Part shown: positions 26,124 through 34,669 of the stretch, one piece after another
Layout of the letters: every line of letters begins with the position of its first letter
How positions within the stretch are numbered: position 1 is the first letter of the stretch
NCBI GenBank assembly: GCA_964431385.1
Contig: CAYSJM010000005.1
Coordinates: forward strand, 1-64,000
Source: UTCHB3 sp964431385
GTDB taxonomy: Bacteria > Bacteroidota > Ignavibacteria > Ignavibacteriales > Ignavibacteriaceae
Direction of reading: 5' to 3'
Length of the DNA: 64,000 bases
The notes under the pieces: generated by a model
The model's database searches: none
What the model was told of the DNA's origin: nothing
What the model saw: only the letters and a program-made list of their open reading frames with translations
Position numbers and translations under genes: made by a program

Positions 26124-27803
26124 ATGAAAATCAAGTTTTCCTGGCCTAAAGAGTTCATTCCGAAAATTTACTCCCTCCTTATTAAAGGCTATTCCAAAGA
26201 AACATTCTTTTCTGACCTTACTGCCGGCGTAATTGTCGGAATTGTGGCACTTCCGCTCGCAATTGCATTTGCTATTGCTTCAGGGGTGAAACCGGAACAG
26301 GGTCTGTACGCCGCAATAGTTGCGGGGCTCTTTGTCTCACTTTTAAGTGGATCAAGGTCGCAGGTTTCAGGACCGACAGGAGCATTTATCGTAATCATTT
26401 ACGGTATCGTGCAGCAATACGGTTACGACGGACTTGCGGTAGCTACACTTCTTGCGGGCATATTCCTTGTGGTACTCGGAATACTGAAATTTGGAATTCT
26501 TCTCAGGTTTATTCCTTATTCTCTTACAATCGGATTTACCACTGGTATCGCAATTATCATATTTACCAGTCAGATAAACGATTTTCTTGGATTAGGAATT
26601 GCAAAAGTTCCTGCCGATTTTGTGGACAAATGGATCGTTTTTTCGGAAAATATTCAAAAGATAAATTACCATGCGTTCGGAATTGGAGCGGTTTCACTAC
26701 TCTTTATCTTTATATGGGGAAGATTTAATTTCAAAATTCCGGGTTCTTTGATCGCAATTATTGTCGGTACACTCGTTGTTTACTATTTTAAGTTGCCGGT
26801 TGATACCATTGGTTCAAAGTTTGGAGCAGTTCCAAACTCGCTTCCTGAACCAAGATTCCCGCAAATATCGTGGCAGGTTTTTACTCAAATGTTCTCTCCT
26901 GCTTTTACCATCGCAATGCTGGCAGCCATCGAATCTCTCCTTTCTGCTGTGGTTGCCGACGGAATGATGGGTTCAAGGCATCGCTCTAATATGGAATTAG
27001 TCTCACAAGGTGTTGGGAACATCGTATCGCCAATATTTTTTGGGATTCCGGTTACAGGTGCGATCGCAAGAACGGCTACTAACATAAAAAGCGGTGCAAA
27101 AACGCCCGTTGCATCTGTCATTCACGGTGTTGTAATTCTAGTAACAATGTTACTTTTCGCCGATCTGGCTTCGTTGATACCACTTCCTGTTTTGGCTGCG
27201 ATTCTGATTTTTGTAGCCTGGAACATGAGTGAGATGCATGCATTTTTCAGAACTCTAAAGGGAACTGGTGCTGACAAACTTATTTTGATGAATACTTTTC
27301 TTCTTACGCTTTTTATCGATTTAACTGTGGCTATTGAAGTGGGGCTCGTCCTCGCAGCACTTACATTCATTAAAAAAATGTCTGATGTCACCCAAACTCA
27401 GTTGATTACCCAAAGCTTTCACCTGCCTGATGAGGGTGAAGATAAAATGACTAAAACTGCTGTTCCTGTTCCAAAAGGTGTTGAGATTTTTGAAGTGTAT
27501 GGTACCCTCTTCTTCGGTGCGGTTGATCAGTTTAGAGACACAATTCGTGGTATGAACAAAAAGCCCGAAGTTCTTGTTCTTGAAGTAAGTAAACTTCTTG
27601 TCATCGATGGTTCGGGACTAAAGGCTATAGAAGATTTATTTGAAGTGCTGAAAAAAGATAACACTTCGTTGGTGATTTCCGGAATTCACAAACAACCTCT
27701 TTTTGAACTGACAAGAAGCGGAATTTTCGACAAAATTGGTGAAGATAATTTCTTCGGCTCTCTTGATGAGACTCTAAAAATTCTCGGAGAAAGAACAGCT
27801 TAA
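26124..27803 (+). CDS. SulP/SLC26-family anion transporter with STAS domain
   Basis: 559 residues. About 25-430 is the multi-pass transporter core with the SulP signature near the first TMs (DLTAGVIVGIVALPLAIAFAIASGVKPEQGLYAAIVAG; SRSQVSGPTGAF). About 455-555 is a cytoplasmic STAS domain (EVSKLLVIDGSGLKAIEDL). SulP members carry sulfate, bicarbonate (BicA, with sodium) or other anions; the nearby periplasmic carbonic anhydrase and korAB make bicarbonate the more interesting option, while the sulfur genes at 1.4-4.0 kb are too far to help decide. Single gene after the korAB terminator. Confidence 0.93.
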   Translation: MKIKFSWPKEFIPKIYSLLIKGYSKETFFSDLTAGVIVGIVALPLAIAFAIASGVKPEQGLYAAIVAGLFVSLLSGSRSQVSGPTGAFIVIIYGIVQQYGYDGLAVATLLAGIFLVVLGILKFGILLRFIPYSLTIGFTTGIAIIIFTSQINDFLGLGIAKVPADFVDKWIVFSENIQKINYHAFGIGAVSLLFIFIWGRFNFKIPGSLIAIIVGTLVVYYFKLPVDTIGSKFGAVPNSLPEPRFPQISWQVFTQMFSPAFTIAMLAAIESLLSAVVADGMMGSRHRSNMELVSQGVGNIVSPIFFGIPVTGAIARTATNIKSGAKTPVASVIHGVVILVTMLLFADLASLIPLPVLAAILIFVAWNMSEMHAFFRTLKGTGADKLILMNTFLLTLFIDLTVAIEVGLVLAALTFIKKMSDVTQTQLITQSFHLPDEGEDKMTKTAVPVPKGVEIFEVYGTLFFGAVDQFRDTIRGMNKKPEVLVLEVSKLLVIDGSGLKAIEDLFEVLKKDNTSLVISGIHKQPLFELTRSGIFDKIGEDNFFGSLDETLKILGERTA

Positions 27804-27837
27804 CCTTTATTTTTTATAAACTTATAACAAAGATTCA

Positions 27838-28842
27838 ATGATCGATTTCGACCAAATAGCAAATATTTTTAAGGACAACAATTCGTTTTATATCACAACT
27901 CATGTTAATCCGGATGCAGATGCAATCGGATCTGAGATGGCTATCTATCTGATTTTAAAAAGACTCGGGAAAGAAGTAAAGGTGGTAAACTACAGCAAAA
28001 CTCCGCCGTTCCTCGATTTTCTCGTTAAAGACGAAATTATCGAAAACTTCGATTTTGCAATGCATTCAGACTATTTTCTGAATTGTGATGTTGTGATAGC
28101 TCTCGATTTTAGCCGTGCTGATAGAACGGTTAAAATGTCTCCGCTCTTTTATCAAAGAAAAAAACTGACAATCTGCATCGATCATCATCTTGAACCCGAA
28201 GAAGTTTTTACAAAAATTTATGACGATCCCGGTTACGCAGCTACATGTCATATTATCTATGATTTAATTGCCAAAACGGGCATAACAGACCTCGATTATG
28301 AAATTTCCATTCCAATTTACTCCGGTATAGCCACCGATACCGGAAATTTTAGGTACGACAGAACAACACCTGAACTTCACAGAATTGCAGCTACACTTCT
28401 TGAAAAAGGAGTGGTCCCGATTGAAATAAACGATCTGATTTACGGTCAGGATGAACTGAGCAAATTTGCTCTTCTCGGTAGAGCTCTCGGTTCCCTGAAT
28501 ATCTATGGGACTGACAAAAGATTCGCAGTAATGACTCTAAAACAAACCGATTTTATTGAGACAGGGGCTGAAGAATCTGATACGGAAGGATTTATCAACA
28601 TTTGTATGACCATAAAAGGTGTTAAACTTGGAGCTATCTTCATCGAATTGAAAGAGGGTTTTAAAGTATCTCTTAGAGGGAAAAGAGATTATAATGTCAG
28701 AGACCTGGCTGCTCATTTTGGTGGCGGTGGTCATCGGCAGGCTTCTGGTATCCGAATCAGAAACCATGCTCTAAGCGAAAAACAAGACGAAATAATTCAT
28801 TATATTTTAGACAATACAACAGAGGTAATTAATAATGCTTAA
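27838..28842 (+). CDS. nrnA: DHH-family phosphoesterase, NrnA-like
   Basis: 334 residues with both halves of the DHH/DHHA1 architecture. DHH motifs: THVNPDADAIGSE (about 22-34), ALDFSRADRT, and CIDHHLEPEE (Asp-His-His). DHHA1 C-terminal motif FGGGGHRQASG (near 299-309). NrnA-type enzymes degrade nanoRNAs and 3'-phosphoadenosine 5'-phosphate in the cytoplasm. It overlaps the aminopeptidase gene by 8 bases and opens a four-gene operon (nrnA, pepA, ecsC, recG). Confidence 0.92.
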   Translation: MIDFDQIANIFKDNNSFYITTHVNPDADAIGSEMAIYLILKRLGKEVKVVNYSKTPPFLDFLVKDEIIENFDFAMHSDYFLNCDVVIALDFSRADRTVKMSPLFYQRKKLTICIDHHLEPEEVFTKIYDDPGYAATCHIIYDLIAKTGITDLDYEISIPIYSGIATDTGNFRYDRTTPELHRIAATLLEKGVVPIEINDLIYGQDELSKFALLGRALGSLNIYGTDKRFAVMTLKQTDFIETGAEESDTEGFINICMTIKGVKLGAIFIELKEGFKVSLRGKRDYNVRDLAAHFGGGGHRQASGIRIRNHALSEKQDEIIHYILDNTTEVINNA

Positions 28843-30307
28843 ACCGGTTTTTTCATTCGTAGAGGAAATAGAATCGTCTGCAAAGAGTGTCACACTACAT
28901 TACATTAACGATGATGATAATTTAGAGAAAAATCTTGATGAATTTTGTGAAAAGTATTCGTTAACAATTCCGGTTCTCACCCGTGAGAATTTTCTCGGAA
29001 AACAGTCAAAAATAACCTTACATAATGCTGAGACCGAATTTTACCTTAAAAAAATGAAGAAAAAAGAGCATACGCCCGACATGTTTCGCGATGTCACTGC
29101 CCATTTTTTCAACATACTCCCTTCAAATGTCGAAGTGGTAAACATCATCTTACCTTGTCACATCGAATACGATAAAACATTTAAGTCATCCGATTATCTC
29201 TACCAGTCATTAATTGAGGGGGTTTATCTTGGCTGCTACAAATTTGACCGTTATCTTTCAGATAAGACAGAAGGTGATCTAAAAATTAATTTGATCGGGG
29301 GAACCCTCGAGGAGAGAGAAAGAACCACAAAAGCAGCGTCCACCGTTATGGATGGAGTTTTTCTCGCCCGCGAACTCGCAAATGAACCGGCAAGTGTATT
29401 AAATCCGGAAACTTTTGCCTTAAAGGTTAAAGAGCTGTTTTCTTCACTTCCCCACTGCTCAGTCGAGATTTTTGATGTGGAAAAGCTCGAGGCGATGGGG
29501 ATGGGAGGCATTCTTGCTGTCGGAAAAGGAAGTGTAGTTCCTCCGAGGTTGGTTGTTATTAAGTATGAACATCCTGAAGCTGTAAAAAGCGTTGCACTTG
29601 TTGGTAAAGGGGTTACTTTTGATTCAGGTGGAATCTCAATAAAACCTGCTCAGAATATGGGTTGGATGAAAGCAGATATGTCGGGTGCCGCGGCTGTAAC
29701 AGGGACCATGTTAAACATTGCAAAAATGGAGATGCCACTTAGAGTTTTCGCAGCACTTCCCCTGGCAGAAAATATGCTGAGCGGGTCAGCCTACCGGCCC
29801 GGTGACATTGTAACCACTTATTCTAAAAAAACCATTGAGGTTGACAACACTGACGCTGAAGGTAGAATAATTTTGGCTGATGCCCTTACATACGCAGCAG
29901 AACAAAAACCCGAAATACTTATCGATCTGGCAACTCTCACGGGTGCATGTGCAGTTGCCCTCGCTGAAGAAGCCGCGGGATTAATGAGCAAAAATGATGA
30001 ATTGGCTGAGGAGCTGTATAAAGCCGGACAGGAAACTTCCGAATTGCTTTGGCGTTTACCTCTGTGGGATCGTTACGCCCGCTACATAAAAAGTGATGTG
30101 GCTGATGTTAAAAATACGGGCGGAAGATATGGTGGTGCAATTACTGCAGGTAAATTCCTCGAAAAATTTGTAAAGGGTCACGCAGCTTGGGCACACATTG
30201 ACATGGCAGGTCCCGCAATTGCAAATGCCTCAACACATTACACAAAAACCTGGATGACGGGTTTTGGTGTAAGATTATTAACAAGTTTCCTTGGAGATAT
30301 TAAATGA
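28835..30307 (+). CDS. pepA: Leucyl aminopeptidase (M17)
   Basis: 490 residues. N-terminal macro-like domain about 1-165 and catalytic domain about 166-490. Metal and catalytic motifs: GKGVTFDSGGISIKP (catalytic Lys and Asp ligands), MKADMSGAAAV, NTDAEGRIILADAL (the M17 signature), and LTGACAVALAEEAAG. Cytoplasmic two-metal exopeptidase acting on N-terminal Leu and other residues, probably hexameric. AGAGG before ATG 28835; its TGA overlaps the next ATG (ATGA), so translation is coupled. Confidence 0.96.
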   Translation: MLKPVFSFVEEIESSAKSVTLHYINDDDNLEKNLDEFCEKYSLTIPVLTRENFLGKQSKITLHNAETEFYLKKMKKKEHTPDMFRDVTAHFFNILPSNVEVVNIILPCHIEYDKTFKSSDYLYQSLIEGVYLGCYKFDRYLSDKTEGDLKINLIGGTLEERERTTKAASTVMDGVFLARELANEPASVLNPETFALKVKELFSSLPHCSVEIFDVEKLEAMGMGGILAVGKGSVVPPRLVVIKYEHPEAVKSVALVGKGVTFDSGGISIKPAQNMGWMKADMSGAAAVTGTMLNIAKMEMPLRVFAALPLAENMLSGSAYRPGDIVTTYSKKTIEVDNTDAEGRIILADALTYAAEQKPEILIDLATLTGACAVALAEEAAGLMSKNDELAEELYKAGQETSELLWRLPLWDRYARYIKSDVADVKNTGGRYGGAITAGKFLEKFVKGHAAWAHIDMAGPAIANASTHYTKTWMTGFGVRLLTSFLGDIK

Positions 30308-31146
30308 GTGATGAATCAAAACTTTTCTCAGCTGAAATGAGCTACGACGATTTCCTCGAGCTCGAAAAATGCGTCCAGACTATTGAAAAGCCTTCATTTT
30401 TTATTAAAGTTTCAAATTTTATCGGTTCTCCGATTGAAAAACTCGTGGAAAAACTTCCCGAAGGAAGCCGAAATAAAATCACTGATATCACCAATGACGC
30501 CCTGTTAAAAGGGACAAATCTTGCCGTTAAAACCCTTGAATATGTGGAATCAAATACCGAACACGACAGCAAAAAGATACACAAACTTGTTGCAAGTGTT
30601 CTCGGAGGTGGTGCCGGGCTCTTCGGTTTCACCGCCCTTGCCATTGAACTTCCTCTAACCACAACTGTAATGCTTCGCTCAATCGCTGAAATCGCCAAAA
30701 TGAACGGGGAGGATATGTCATCCCTTGAAACCCGTTTGAACTGTGTGCAGGTTTTCGCTTTTGGTTCAAAAAACAAAGCCGATGACGCAATGAATTCCTC
30801 TTATTATGCAATTCGTGTTTTGCTCTCAAGAGAAATAGCTGCACTCGCAGGAAGACTTGAATCGATTCTCGCGGGTGAACTCGCATCAGGAATTCTCGGC
30901 AAATTTCTCGGTAAAATCACAGAAAGATTCAGCCAGAATGTTCTAATTAAATTTGTTGGTCAAGCCACCCCTATAATTGGTGCAGCAGGTGGAGCGACCA
31001 TCAACTACCTCTTTACAGAATTTTATCAACAAGTAGCCACGGCTCATTTCTCCATAAGAAGGCTTGAAAGAAAATACTCACCGGAGCTGATTGAGTCAGA
31101 ATACAACAGAATTGCAGAACGACTAAATCCTAAAACAGAAGTCTAA
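30304..31146 (+). CDS. EcsC-family protein
   Basis: 280 residues. The central part resembles the EcsC family (LVASVLGGGAGLFGFTALAIELPLTTTVMLRSIAEIAK, then GQATPIIGAAGGATINYLFTEFYQQVA), with two hydrophobic Gly/Ala-rich segments that may insert in or lie on the membrane. In Bacillus EcsC is linked to an ABC transporter, but its biochemical role is not known, and here no transporter is adjacent. Coupled to pepA through ATGA. Confidence 0.87.
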   Translation: MSDESKLFSAEMSYDDFLELEKCVQTIEKPSFFIKVSNFIGSPIEKLVEKLPEGSRNKITDITNDALLKGTNLAVKTLEYVESNTEHDSKKIHKLVASVLGGGAGLFGFTALAIELPLTTTVMLRSIAEIAKMNGEDMSSLETRLNCVQVFAFGSKNKADDAMNSSYYAIRVLLSREIAALAGRLESILAGELASGILGKFLGKITERFSQNVLIKFVGQATPIIGAAGGATINYLFTEFYQQVATAHFSIRRLERKYSPELIESEYNRIAERLNPKTEV

Positions 31147-31158
31147 ACTCATTTCAAA

Positions 31159-33354
31159 ATGGACAGGCTTGCTACTCCGGTTAGTTCTCTTCCTCTTATC
31201 GGTCCGGCACGAGCGAAAGCTTTTAAGAGTGCCGGACTGAACACTGTGAGGGATATTCTCTACTACTTCCCTTTCAGACATATCGACAGAACTACAATTC
31301 TAACCATTGAAAAAGCGTATGAACATGTAAAGAAGGGATACTCGGGGGAAATTACCCTCATCGGCAAAGTTCAGGAAGCCAAGGTTATGCGATTTGGAAA
31401 TAAGAAAGTGCTCGCAGTAAGGGTAACCGACAAAACTGCAGAACTCGATTGTCTTTGGTTTCAGGGAATTGAATATTTTGCAAAAATTTTCGCGGCAGGG
31501 CAAACCCTCGCCATCTCAGGAAAACCATCTCTTTCAAAAAGAGGCGATTTCCAGATTATGCATCCCGCTTTTGACAAACTGACAAACGAAGAGAGTGAAA
31601 ACTTCTTTAATACAGGAAAAATAATCCCCGTTTACTCTGTTAATCAATTCTTCAAAGAAGCCAATCTCGGTGAAACGGGAATAAGAAAAATAATCGAAGG
31701 AGCCATAAACAGGTTTCTCCCCGTCGTTCAAGAAACACTTCCAAATTATATCCTTGAAAAACACGATTTATTGCCTCTGAAGTCAACGATAAAAGCTCTT
31801 CACCTGCCTGAATCGATGGAGATTATAGCAAAAGCTCGTCATCGACTAAAATTTGAGGAATTTTTCTACTATCAGTTGAACGCATTCTCAAAAAAAGAAC
31901 GATATAAGAAGGAATCGGATGGTATTTCATTTAATCCAAAAACCTCCTTTATCAAAGATTTCCTTAACTCACTCCCCTTTTCTTTAACTAAGGCTCAGCT
32001 AAAAGTACTCCACGAAATAAAACTTGACATGCTCTCCCCGCAACCGATGATGAGACTCCTTCAGGGTGATGTGGGAAGTGGAAAGACTGTTGTTTCTCTT
32101 ATCTCCATGTTGATTGCTGTCGATTCAGGATATCAGACTGCTCTCATGGTCCCCACGGAAGTACTGGCGGCACAACATTTTAAGTCGATTTCCCGAATGT
32201 TGGGCGGGATAAAAAATGTTCACGGCACCACTTCCCCAGTGATTGAAATATTGACAGGGAGTACCAAAACGAAGGAGAAAAAGAGGATTCTCGAAGCTTT
32301 GGCGAGTGGTGAAATCGATATTATTATTGGTACTCACGCCCTTTTCGAAGAAAATATCGAATTCAATAATCTTGGATTTCTTGTCATAGACGAACAACAC
32401 AGATTTGGGGTGGAACAACGGGCAAGACTGATGAGAAAATCAGCTACACCCGATGTGCTTGTTATGACTGCAACACCCATTCCGAGAACGCTTTCTTTGA
32501 CGGTTTTTGGTGAATTGGATGTCTCTATCATTGATGAGTTACCCGCCAACAGAATTCCCATTAGGACAGCTATCAGGGGTGAGTCGGCATTGACGGGTAT
32601 CTATGAATTTATCCGATCACAAGTGCGGGAAGGTCGTCAGGCGTTTATAGTTTTCCCCCTTGTCGAGGAATCGGAAAAACTGGATCTTAAAGCGGCAGAG
32701 CAGGGATTTACAGAAATCTGCACCCACTGGCTCCCCGATCTCAAAATCGTTCTCCTGCACGGTCGGATGAAATGGAATGAGAAAGAGGAAATAATGAATA
32801 ATTTTGCAGCCGGTGAATACGATGTTCTCGTCTCCACCACAATTATCGAGGTGGGGGTCGATATTCCAAATGCCACAGTTATGGTGATTAACGAGGCACA
32901 TCGGTTTGGGCTTTCACAGCTACATCAGCTTCGTGGAAGAATTGGAAGGGGTGCCTCACAATCATATTGTATTCTTGTTACCAAGGATGAAATTGTTGCC
33001 TCTGCGGCTCGGATAAAACAAAAAGCTGAGTACCTTCCACAAGCAGTGATGGACAGACTCCGCTCAATCACGCGTTTAAAAGCGATGGAAGAAAGCAGCG
33101 ATGGCTTTAAGCTCTCTGAAATTGATCTAAAAATGAGGGGACCCGGCGATATTTTTGGTAAAAAACAGAGCGGAATCCCGGAATTCAAATATTGCGATTT
33201 AGCGAATGATTCGGCAATTATGCTAAAAGCCAAAGACCTCGCTCAAAGCATAATACAAGAAGACCCCGACCTGAAATCTGTTGAACATCAAATAATTGCA
33301 GAGACGCTTGAAGCACAAATCGCCTCTGGTGATAATTTTTACGGTATCGGTTAA
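31159..33354 (+). CDS. recG: ATP-dependent DNA helicase RecG
   Basis: 731 residues, complete. N-terminal wedge/OB domain about 60-160 (ITLIGKVQEAKVMRFGNKK), then helicase motifs: motif I GDVGSGKTVVS, Ia VPTEVLAAQHF, motif II VIDEQHRFGVEQR, motif III MTATPIPRTL, motif V TTIIEVGVDIPNAT, motif VI QLRGRIGRG, and the C-terminal TRF segment (KMRGPGDIFGKKQSG). It reverses stalled replication forks and processes Holliday junctions. Twelve bases after the EcsC gene; its end overlaps by 4 bases the end of the convergent AlkD-like gene. Confidence 0.97.
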   Translation: MDRLATPVSSLPLIGPARAKAFKSAGLNTVRDILYYFPFRHIDRTTILTIEKAYEHVKKGYSGEITLIGKVQEAKVMRFGNKKVLAVRVTDKTAELDCLWFQGIEYFAKIFAAGQTLAISGKPSLSKRGDFQIMHPAFDKLTNEESENFFNTGKIIPVYSVNQFFKEANLGETGIRKIIEGAINRFLPVVQETLPNYILEKHDLLPLKSTIKALHLPESMEIIAKARHRLKFEEFFYYQLNAFSKKERYKKESDGISFNPKTSFIKDFLNSLPFSLTKAQLKVLHEIKLDMLSPQPMMRLLQGDVGSGKTVVSLISMLIAVDSGYQTALMVPTEVLAAQHFKSISRMLGGIKNVHGTTSPVIEILTGSTKTKEKKRILEALASGEIDIIIGTHALFEENIEFNNLGFLVIDEQHRFGVEQRARLMRKSATPDVLVMTATPIPRTLSLTVFGELDVSIIDELPANRIPIRTAIRGESALTGIYEFIRSQVREGRQAFIVFPLVEESEKLDLKAAEQGFTEICTHWLPDLKIVLLHGRMKWNEKEEIMNNFAAGEYDVLVSTTIIEVGVDIPNATVMVINEAHRFGLSQLHQLRGRIGRGASQSYCILVTKDEIVASAARIKQKAEYLPQAVMDRLRSITRLKAMEESSDGFKLSEIDLKMRGPGDIFGKKQSGIPEFKYCDLANDSAIMLKAKDLAQSIIQEDPDLKSVEHQIIAETLEAQIASGDNFYGIG

Positions 33355-34031
33355 CTAAATTTCTTCTGAATTCTTTCTGAAGACAGGTGCTTTACACAAT
33401 CGGGGGCTTCGCATGAGTTAAAACCGTAATCAACCACTACTTTTCCAATATTCTTTGCAACCTCGAGGGCTCTGGTATTCAGTTCTCTGTTAGCCTGTCC
33501 CAACCCCAGAAGACAGGTATTCATTGCATCTTTCACAAAATTTTCTTCAGAATTTATTTCTTTTTCTATTCTGTCAAGAATTGCCAAGGCAAATGCCATA
33601 TTGACCGGTTCTTCTGCTCGAATAACGGGGGCGAGCATGGCGAAACCCATTCTCCGCTTTAAATCATTCTTCTCATTTATCCACTCAAGCACCATCTCCC
33701 TTTTAAAGGGAGCTCCGCTAAGCAGATTTGAGACATAGGCATAAGACATCATCCAAAATTGAACATCCTTAATCTGTTCTTCAACCCTCTCGCGGGTTAG
33801 AAGCTTTGGATCATCTACAAGAGCAGAGAGTATTTTGCAATCATATACAGGTTTCGACCATAATTCTCTTGCCAAATCAGGGTCTTTTTTGATCTTTTTT
33901 GCAAATGCTTTTAGTCTGGTCAATCCGATTCCATAAGTTGACATATCTGTCAGTCCCGCCTTTTCCCAGGATTTTATCCCTCTTTCATCTTTATTTTCGT
34001 CTAACCAGTTAATAATCTCATCTAATTTCAT
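33351..34031 (-). CDS. DNA alkylation repair-family (AlkD-like) HEAT-repeat protein
   Basis: 226 residues from ATG 34031 (MKLDEIINWLDENKDERG). The open frame runs 43 codons further upstream across the divergent lipoprotein's start, but that extension is not family-like, and GGAG lies at a good distance from the chosen ATG. The chain is all-helical, of the AlkD/PF08713 kind, with SWEKAGLTDMSTYGIGLTRLKAFAKKIKKD and LWSKPVYDCKILSALVDDP. AlkD proteins are glycosylases for bulky or positively charged alkylated bases; this branch is more distant, so glycosylase activity is uncertain. Confidence 0.87.
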   Translation of the reverse strand: MKLDEIINWLDENKDERGIKSWEKAGLTDMSTYGIGLTRLKAFAKKIKKDPDLARELWSKPVYDCKILSALVDDPKLLTRERVEEQIKDVQFWMMSYAYVSNLLSGAPFKREMVLEWINEKNDLKRRMGFAMLAPVIRAEEPVNMAFALAILDRIEKEINSEENFVKDAMNTCLLGLGQANRELNTRALEVAKNIGKVVVDYGFNSCEAPDCVKHLSSERIQKKFS

Positions 34032-34092
34032 GAATCCGATACTCCGCTTAATTAAAAAATCTATATTGCATATTAAAAAAAATATGGTTCTT

Positions 34093-34566
34093 ATGAAAAA
34101 GATTTTTTTCGCCACTACAATTATCATACTTACATTAGCCGGTTGTGTCAGAGAAAACAAACAACCTCACGATAATTACCTCGTCTTTAGAACAATTGAC
34201 CAACTCTTCAATGCTTTTGCCACACGGGATACCCTGTCGCACGATACTTTATGGGCAAAATCACCTGAATTGATAGTCATCGGACTTTATGACAAAGCGG
34301 AATTTTTCGGTTGGGATGAGGCAAGAAGGCATTTTGTTCAAGCTGCTAAAACAATACAGTCGTCGCATTTCACGATAAAGTGCAAAGAAATCCGTATGTC
34401 CCAATCAAAAACAGTTGCGTGGTTTACAGTTATAGCTGATCATCAATATCAAACTCCAAATGGTGTTTATGAAGACAAAAATGTAAGATATTCCGGCGTT
34501 CTCGAAAAACGGGGCACCCGTTGGCTCATCACACAGTTTCATGGATCACTTCCAAAAATAAACTGA
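34093..34566 (+). CDS. Lipoprotein with NTF2/SnoaL-like domain
   Basis: 157 residues from ATG 34093, giving MKKIFFATTIIILTLAGC with Cys18 as lipidation site; a longer frame exists but puts 21 non-signal residues first. The mature part (about 30-157) has the pattern of DUF4440/SnoaL-like NTF2 folds: an N-terminal helix (IDQLFNAFATRDT), then WAKSPELIVIGL...FFGWDEARRHF and a C-terminal sheet closing with RWLITQFHGS. Such domains often bind small ligands or act as immunity/accessory subunits; no function can be given. Divergent from the AlkD-like gene with 61 bases between the starts. Confidence 0.85.
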   Translation: MKKIFFATTIIILTLAGCVRENKQPHDNYLVFRTIDQLFNAFATRDTLSHDTLWAKSPELIVIGLYDKAEFFGWDEARRHFVQAAKTIQSSHFTIKCKEIRMSQSKTVAWFTVIADHQYQTPNGVYEDKNVRYSGVLEKRGTRWLITQFHGSLPKIN

Positions 34567-34605
34567 GGGATGAGGGATGAAGGATGATGGTTGAAAGATG
34601 AATAA
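34564..34605 (+). repeat. Degenerate heptanucleotide tandem repeat (TGAGGGA type)
   Basis: Six consecutive 7-base units: TGAGGGA, TGAGGGA, TGAAGGA, TGATGGT, TGAAAGA, TGAATAA. It begins on the stop codon of the NTF2-like lipoprotein. Same unit length and core as the repeats at 42814 and inside the GH9 gene at about 43796-43914. Confidence 0.85.
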
Positions 34606-34612
34606 TTGCATT

Positions 34613-34642
34613 AAAAAAAAAGCCCCCGGGTCACGAGGGCTT
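34613..34642 (-). terminator. Terminator of the T9SS beta-helix protein gene
   Basis: On the minus strand AAGCCCTCGTGACCCGGGGGCTT forms a GC-rich stem (34620-34642) followed by nine T. Confidence 0.88.
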
Positions 34643-34669
34643 GATGTCGAAGGTTGTTGAGTAGAGGTA

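Noticed and set aside
34032..34160. Upstream extension of the AlkD-like gene and of the NTF2-like lipoprotein gene across each other
   Set aside because: The extensions overlap on opposite strands; family alignment, lipobox position and ribosome site support the shorter starts at 34031 and 34093.
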